DNA of 64,000 nt, from the NCBI GenBank assembly GCA_026826555.1, contig JAKSZT010054215.1, positions 21,667,295 to 21,731,294 of the forward strand, in the 5' to 3' direction. Position 1 is the first letter of the stretch, and each line of letters starts with the position of its first letter. The DNA is from Tolypeutes matacus (lineage: Eukaryota; Chordata; Mammalia; Cingulata; Chlamyphoridae). Shown here piece by piece: positions 57,746 to 64,000 of the stretch. The position numbers were made by a program, and so were the translations under genes. The notes under the pieces are model-generated. The model saw only the letters and a list, made by a program, of their open reading frames with translations, was not told the DNA's origin and did no database searches.

Positions 57746-58029
57746 AAAGAGTTTTCAAGATCTTAAGAGTATTTTAGGACTACAATTGTTTCCTATTAAA
57801 TGGAGCAATAATGCCAGGTCTGGTTTTATTGATTGATTCTCTGTGATTGTCAATAAAGCCAGAGATTAGAAAGTTGAAATGATTTGTGAAATTCTTCTAC
57901 TCGGTTGGCTGTGAACTTTTTTAGACAGATCTTTGGGAATAAGTGCAGGCTGGTATTTGTGCCAGTGCTCTGGTTACAGTACGGGCACCAAGTTTATTAA
58001 AAGCTGCAAAACTGTCCCTCACCTAATCA

Positions 58030-58232
58030 ACAAGGGACAATCCTGTCCCCCAGGGGTCATTTGGCAATGTCTGGAGACATTTTATGTTGTCCCAACTCCG
58101 GGGTGCTATGTCAGCTCGGAGGTAGAGGCCAGAGATGCTGCTAAACATCCTATAAAAACAGGGCAGCCCACTCAGCAAAGTAACCAGCCCAGGAATGTCA
58201 ACAGTGCCCAGCGTGAGAAATCCACGCCCTAA
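58030..58232 (+). repeat. MER20 DNA transposon fossil
   Basis: 'gtcatttggcaatgtctgga' then 'gacattttatgttgtc', 'aggccagagatgctgctaaa' then 'catcctataaaaacagggc' and 'aggaatgtcaacagtgccca' are the standard MER20 order. Confidence 0.92.
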
Positions 58233-58329
58233 ACCATGGCAAGGAATCACCTGAGGGACTCAGCCCCTGGCTGCTCACTCCAGGAGGCCATCTTTTACTA
58301 CCATTAATATGCCAGTTCCTTCTGAATTT

Positions 58330-58884
58330 GCATCCCAGCCAGCCTTTAGGCTACCCACCTGACCTCTTCGTTTGCGTATCTCCTGAGGACCCCAAACGGA
58401 GCACGGCCAGCACTGAACTCCTGGTCCTCCTCCCCAGTCTACCGCTCCTCCAGCACCACCATTGTAGGGGACAACTTCTCTCCAGCTGGGGCCAAGCCGA
58501 AATCCTGGACCTGCACCCTGACCCCTCTGACCTGCACGCTGCACCACCACCCCCCATCTCCATTTCCAATCCATCACCAAGATCTGTCGTTTCTGCCTCC
58601 AGAAGACTTTGAATCCACCTGATTGGCTCTGTCTCCACTGCCAGCCTCTTAGTTCAAGCCACTGTCATTCCTCTCCTGGACCATCCCTAGAGCCTCCTAA
58701 CTGATGTTTCCATTTCTACCCTGCCTGCTCCTAACACAGAGCAGCAAATCAGATGCCAGATCACATCCACACTCAGAAGCCTAGCATTAGCTCACCATGT
58801 AGTCGTGACAACCTCAAACTACTTTCCAGGGCTCACCTGGTCCACGTCGATCTTATCACTGCTTCCTCCCTACTAATCCCATTC
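58330..58884 (+). repeat. L2 LINE, left part of a split copy
   Basis: 'ctccatttccaatccatcac' then 'caagatctgtcgtttctgcc', 'cctctcctggaccatcccta' then 'gagcctcctaactg' and 'gcagcaaatcagatgccaga' are sense L2 body. Continues at 61,431 after a 2.5-kb insertion. Confidence 0.85.
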
Positions 58885-61430
58885 ATTTTTTTTTTTTTAA
58901 GAAGTTTTAGCGTACATAAATGATACATCAAAAATATAGGGGGATTCCCATATACCCCACCCCCCTACACACTTTTCCCCATTAACAACATCTTTCATTA
59001 GTGATGTAAGTGAAAGATGTAAGTGAAAGTGTAACATTTGTTACAACTGATGAAAACATATTGAAGCATTGCTATTAATCATGGTCAATAGTTTACATTA
59101 TAGTTTTCACTTTGCACTGCACATTTTTATGGGTTTGACAAAATGTATAATGGTCTGTATCCGTCATTGCAAGGTCATTCAGAATAATGCCAATGTCCCA
59201 AAAATGCCCCATGTTACACCTATTCTTCCCTCTCCTCCCCTCAGAACCTCTGGTGACTGCATTTATATCAATGATACAAGATCTTCCATTGCTAGAATAA
59301 TAATATCTACTTTAGTCCATAGTTGCAATCCCCCCTTATATTTGTTCATTCCTCAATCTTGAGGATTTTAGGATGGTGATGCCCACTCTGCTTCTGATTG
59401 AGTGCGGGGCTCAGATACCATGGAGCAGATGGATGGAACTGTCTTGTTTGCAATTGTAAATACTCTCTGTTCCTTGGGATGGGCATTGTCCATTATCATC
59501 ATTTTGTTAGTTTTCCTGGGTGAGTCTGATGAACTGGAGAGTAGGTATTTCAACACTGCTGAGATTCAGGGCTCAACCAGCATAAGAACAAACTGAAGAT
59601 ATAAGTCTCTGGTACATATATTTAACGAGTATAGTGCTAATTACAGGTTCAAATAAAAGGGGCAGAAGAGCCATGTATAGGGAAATTATAAATGAGTGTA
59701 ACTCTGTTACACTGGGGAATGTATATTCCTAGGTAAGGCCCCTTGACAGGGTGCTGAATTCCTGTGTTGTCTGCCCTGCCTATAGTGTCTAGATGTCTCT
59801 AGAGCCCTCGGGAGACCCCCTCCTGCTTGAGGCACTCTCTACTGTGGCAGTCAGTGAGATCCTGCTGAGACATGCATAAGCCTAAGCTCTGAAATGACCT
59901 CCCGACCCACTTTGAAATCTTAGTCATAAAAACTCATTTGTATTTAATATTTCCCCCTTTTGGCCAAGGTCTTTTTCCAGATGTATTGCTAGTTGACACT
60001 TGGTAATAATCACTCAGTGCCAGGGAGACTCATCCCCGGAGTCATGTCCCATGCTGGTAGTGAGTTTATATGCTGAGTGTGGCTTGGAGAGAGGCCACAT
60101 TTGAGCAACAAGGAGGCTCTCGGGAGGTAACTCTTAGGTAGTGTATAATACCAGGCTAAGTTTCAATTTCATAAGAATAAGGTTTGTGAGGACAGCCGTC
60201 AATGGCAAGGGCCTGGCGTAAGGTCTGTCCTCTTTCACTAGGCACTGCGCATGTACTCGGGATTCTGGCGGCTCTATTAGAGGATGTAGTAGGACTTCCC
60301 AGCATGAGAATTCAGTATTCTTTCAGTGTTTCCACCCACGGAGACAAAGCCCCATCAACACTTGAACATATTCATATGCTTTAGAGGCGTGTCCCAGGTG
60401 CACCCCTTTCCCCCACATCCCCCCATCACCAACACCCTGCACCAGTGATCCTCCCCTGCCACAGTGCGACCCTTCTGCAATCCAAAACCTTCCCAAAAAC
60501 AAAGCCAAAGAAATGAATAAAAATAATAATAATTTAAAAAACAAAATACAAAAATTCAAAATTTTTAAATTAAAAAAATTTTTTTTCATTGTGTCTTTCA
60601 TCTCCATAAGATGTTATCTTTTATGTACGTGACAGTTTCTTCTGTATGCTCCCCCAGGTCTTATTCTTTTTGCTTTATTTTCAAAGAAGCTTTAGGTTAC
60701 AGAAAAGTCACGTAGAAAATATAGGGGATTCCTCTTTATCGCACCCCCTCCCCTTGTCACATTTTCCCCTATTGCTAACGTCTTACATGAGTGTGGTACA
60801 TTTGTTATAACTGATGAACAAATATTGAAGCATTGCTACTAACCATGGTCAATGGTTTACATTATGGATTGCATTTTGCACCGTATACTTTTACAGGTTT
60901 TGACAAAATTTATAAAGGCCTTTATCCGTCATTGCAATATTATGCAGAACAATTCCAATGCCCTGAAAATGCCCTATGTTCCATCTAGTCTGTTCTTTCC
61001 TCCCTTTCTGCCAGGACCTATGGTAACCACCAAGTTTCAGTTTTTGAAGAATAAGGTTCATAGTTACATGCATTAATATTGAGAGCTTGACATATTGGTC
61101 TGTTTTCTTTTATTAGGCACTGCCCCTCTAATTGAGAACATAGCAGGACTCCCCAGGATGGGAGTTTATTATTTTCTTGTTTATTGTGTGGGTCTCTACC
61201 CACTGTGAAAACACACTTTGACAGGATGAACATTTTCATATTCCAAAGAAGCATGCCCAGGTGTGCTGTATCCCACATGTCCACCCCCCCTCCCACCGAC
61301 GCCCTGCGCCAGTGGCCCTCCCCTGCCATATTTGCCACCACTGTAGTTTTGACCACAGACCTGCAGATCCCCAGAGTTCACCTTCTCCTCCTCCACCCCT
61401 CCCCCCGGCTCCATGGCACTAATCCCATTC
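58872..61430 (-). mobile_element. 2.5-kb LINE-3'-type insertion (58,885-61,417) with 13-bp TSD, two related units
   Basis: ACTAATCCCATTC occurs at 58,872-58,884 and 61,418-61,430. The left end is T-rich, so the element runs right to left. The left unit (58,885-about 60,480) and right unit (about 60,663-61,417) are homologous. 58,905-59,290 aligns to 60,683-61,075, and 60,185-60,465 aligns to 61,060-61,330, so the right unit lacks about 0.9 kb. The 3' text ('cattgctattaatcatgg', 'tttgacaaaatgtataatgg') resembles L1M/HAL1 3' ends. The inner text ('gagactcatccccggagtca', 'gtgtggcttggagagaggcc') resembles HAL1/L1 5' regions. No intact ORF. Confidence 0.8.
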
Positions 61431-61785
61431 TTGACCTCAGGCCCTACTTCATCCACTTTTCTTCAGTTTCTGGAGCATGACAAGCCCTTTTCCTGTCCTG
61501 GGACCTCTTCTCTTGTTTGTTTTTTGTTTTGTTTTGTTGTTGTTGTCATTTTGTTTCCTGAAATGCTCTTCCCCTGAGTGGTTCCTCCTTGTCTTTTCCT
61601 TTTTCACTTGTGTCATCTTCTCAGAGCTTCCCTGTAGGACCCTCCCGGGGGCCCCAGGTTCTGCCCTCTGCTCTTTTGCTCTCAACACTTGTCAGAATGG
61701 AAGCCGTTATTTGTGAGATTATCGGTGTGCTGTCTCCATGAGTCTAGAAGCCCCTTGAGGACAGGGACCACGTCTGCCTTGCCCA
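61431..61785 (+). repeat. L2 LINE, right part of the split copy
   Basis: Continues the L2 from 58,884: 'ttcctgaaatgctcttcccc', 'tttcacttgtgtcatcttct' then 'cagagcttccctg' and 'agtctagaagccccttgagg' then 'acagggaccacg', the L2 terminus. A GT/T-rich patch lies at 61,515-61,550. Confidence 0.86.
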
Positions 61786-61919
61786 TGACAGCTCAGTGGC
61801 TGACGCTGGCTGAAGCGTGGCTGTCTGATGAGTATCAGTGGAGTGGGGGAGGGGTAGTGAAGTGGTGAGGGAGAGCGATGTGAGATGCAAGGCTCCAGGA
61901 GCAGAGAGAAGGGAGTTAC

Positions 61920-62065
61920 TTACTCCAGAGGTGTTCAGGAAGGCTCTCAAGAAGGGGTTACATTTAAGGGCAATCTTCAAGAATGATTTGGGGTTCCCCA
62001 GGCTTGGGAAACAGTAAGTTCCAGTTGGGGCTGGAGGGGGAAATACTTGAAATGTACTGGATCCT
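61920..62065 (-). repeat. L2 LINE fragment (antisense, tentative)
   Basis: 'tgttcaggaaggctctcaag' then 'aaggggttacatttaagggc' fits the antisense L2 block 'gggaaggcctctctgagaaggtgaca'. Confidence 0.5.
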
Positions 62066-62139
62066 AAAGAAAATCTGGTCTCTGACCTTGCCCATACATG
62101 GATGGGATGGACCACCCAGAAAGAGTCTACTTCCACAGT

Positions 62140-62275
62140 GTAGACCAGACGCTTCCAAACATCAATGTCATACGAATCTCCTGGGTATCTTATTAAAATA
62201 CAGAGTTGGGGTTGCGTCAGTGCTGAAATTCTGCATTTCTAACAAGCTCTAGCTGACGCAGCTGCTGCTGCCCAC
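62140..62275 (+). repeat. MER5-type DNA transposon fossil
   Basis: 'cagacgcttccaaacatcaa' then 'tgtcatacgaatctcctggg', 'gaaattctgcatttctaaca' and 'agctctagctgacgcagctg' follow MER5A. Confidence 0.75.
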
Positions 62276-62279
62276 AGAA

Positions 62280-63977
62280 CTCACTGTAGCAAGGATGTAG
62301 AGGACATGGGAATACTGGTGATATTATTGAAATGACAGCAGTTCTGCCATCAGGGCCCCTTGAAATACGGTAAAGGAGATGACTTCTGTTTTCTCCAATA
62401 CTTGCTTTTCTTTTAGACTTCCTTTTTCTGTTACTCATGTGAAGAAGCATCTTAGGGCTTCATTTGAGGCAGCATCTACCAGGCGTTTTTGGTATCTTAA
62501 AAGTTCTTTCGCTCCTTAGGCCTTTGCATATTAGTAAAGCAAACAGAAACATAAAATGCAGTTGTTTAAGCCATCATGTTTCGTGCCTGTCATCAGTTTC
62601 AGAGACTACAATAGCATGTTAGTACTTCTGTGAAAAATAAATCCACCTAAATACAATCTTGTCCATGCCTGCTATCTATCAGGTGCAGGCTCTCCCCTGG
62701 AATCTGCAGGTTATCTATTTGTTCTAGTTTCTTTGTAGGGCATTTGTAGCCTGAACAGTCTGTTCTCTGTCACCAGTCATACTTCTGGGCACCCCTTACC
62801 CAGCCCTACCCTACCAGCTGCTGTACCATCATAAAACACCACTAGTACTAGTCCATGCCAGGTGGCATTCAGAAGGGAAGTCTGTTTTCATGAAAGAACC
62901 ATGTAACAGACCAGAGTAGAACAAATGGATATCATGTTGCCTGGGTCCTTCCTTAAGATGCATAAACCAGAGGTGACTGAGGACTTTTCCGTGTGTGTGA
63001 GTGTACAGCCTGTGCTGGGCCTTACAATAAATGGGCTCTCTTGCTTGGCTGTACATCTCGAGAGCTCCTGATGATCCAACCTGGGGTACGCCTGGGGTAC
63101 TTGCAGTGCGCAGCCAAGGCAGACAGCTGCTGCCTGGCAGGCAGATGGTGGAGGGCTCTGCTCTCTACAGATAGTCCTTCAGTGAAACCCAAACTTCACT
63201 AAGGCTTATAGAAATGCCTAAATAGAACCGTATGGGGAAGTGGTTGAAATATAAATGAAGGCTGTAACTCAAGGACGTTGGACCGGATCAGCTCACTCAA
63301 TAACTTCCCAGCTCACATCCGTGGGATTTGCTCGTTTCACAGCACCTTCCCATGCAGTGTCTTATTTTCACAAGAACTCTGAGCAGAGGGCAGAGTACCT
63401 TTGCCCCGTGGACCTTTCTGCGGGGGATTCCACTCCTTGTGGTTTCAGATTCAGCTGCACATCCTGCTGGCCTAGAACCTCCCCTGAGCACTTCCCAGCC
63501 TGGGTTAGGTGCCACGTCTCCACACTGCAGGTCGTGCTGCGTATTTGTCCTCTCCTGGCACTTACCTCATTGCGCTGTTATAATCTAGGTTACAGTTGCT
63601 GTCCCCTTGAGGGTGCGTGCCATGTAGTATTTGTCCCCAGGGTTTACAGAGACTGGTGACTAAATGGACACCCCCACTTTACAGATAGGGGCCCTGAAGC
63701 ACAGTGAGATTAAACACAGGGCCAGCACTTTCACCTCCCCTGGCCTTCCTGAGCCTGGATTCCTCCTGTAAAATGAAGCGTGCAGAGGTTTTCTCTCAGG
63801 GCCCCTACAGCCCTAAAATAGGAAGCTCTGGGTTTTCATTATTATTATTTTAACTCCCATGCAGCATTACAAAAGTGTGTCAGAGCTCTCCAGACAGGTG
63901 TGAAACTGCCTCAAGACTAAACAGTGATCCAGGTAACCCATCCATTGGCCCAGGAATGGAAATTCATATATACACTA
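62280..63977. other. Mostly unrecognised sequence
   Basis: Weak MIR-like text may lie at 63,660-63,760 ('cactttacagataggggccc'). The 134-codon ORF at 63,255-63,659 has no recognisable domain and overlaps antisense ORFs. Confidence 0.4.
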
Positions 63978-64000
63978 TGTATTAGTTAGCCAAAGGGGTG
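63978..64000 (-). mobile_element. Start of a second copy of the 5,449-6,066 LTR, cut by the window end
   Basis: TGTATTAGTTAGCCAAAGG plus GGTG matches the left edge of the solo LTR at 5,449 with one difference over 23 bases. The rest lies outside the window. Confidence 0.85.

Noticed and set aside
63255..63659. 134-codon plus ORF
   Set aside because: No recognised domain; overlapping antisense ORF; no splice or promoter context.

Overview
The window reads as nuclear DNA from a mammal, most likely an armadillo (nine-banded armadillo or a close relative). The strongest evidence is about ten copies of the tRNA-derived DAS-type SINE known from armadillos. They have a box A/box B tRNA-like head, a GC-rich middle and a TAAATAAA tail, and several carry clear target-site duplications. 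Solo LTRs and a LINE-3' family with no counterpart I recognise from other mammals fit the same lineage. The DNA is AT-rich apart from one CpG island. I see no prokaryotic operon, phage, CRISPR array or complete protein-coding gene.

Layout. 1-38,200 is repeat-dense intergenic or intronic DNA: fragments of L1M, L2 and MIR, MER5-like elements, DAS-SINEs, and solo LTRs at 5,449-6,066 and 10,084-10,564, both with exact 5-bp target duplications. A degenerate LTR of a different family is inserted in an MLT1-type LTR (7,489-8,465), and a second copy of it lies near 22.4-22.9 kb. Between 19.5 and 21.6 kb is a decayed hAT (ZBED5/Buster-like) transposase reading frame with recognisable BED-finger, catalytic-core and dimerisation parts. 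It is split by a DAS-SINE and by a tiny poly-A insertion.

38,200-40,330 is the only sequence that looks like part of an active gene: a large CpG island with plausible plus-strand splice donors. It probably holds the promoter and first exon of a gene whose other exons I cannot find here. A tRNA-Phe(GAA)-like pseudogene lies downstream on the minus strand at 41.3 kb.

46,226-51,660 is a nearly full-length but inactivated minus-strand L1 with ORF1 and ORF2 remnants, flanked by a 10-bp target duplication. A young DAS-SINE sits inside its ORF1. 52-64 kb is a nest of repeats: a minus-strand L2 broken by two LINE insertions, one of which carries a retroposed AATAAA-bearing transcript tail; a cluster of three DAS-SINEs; a MER20; and a plus-strand L2 split by a 2.5-kb insertion bounded by a 13-bp duplication. 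The window ends at the start of another copy of the LTR seen at 5.4 kb.

I did not find an undescribed biological system. The most useful observations are the order of nested insertions, the hAT fossil, the apparently lineage-specific LTR and LINE families, and the unidentified CpG-island promoter. All repeat names come from remembered family consensus sequences without a database search, so subfamily names are tentative.
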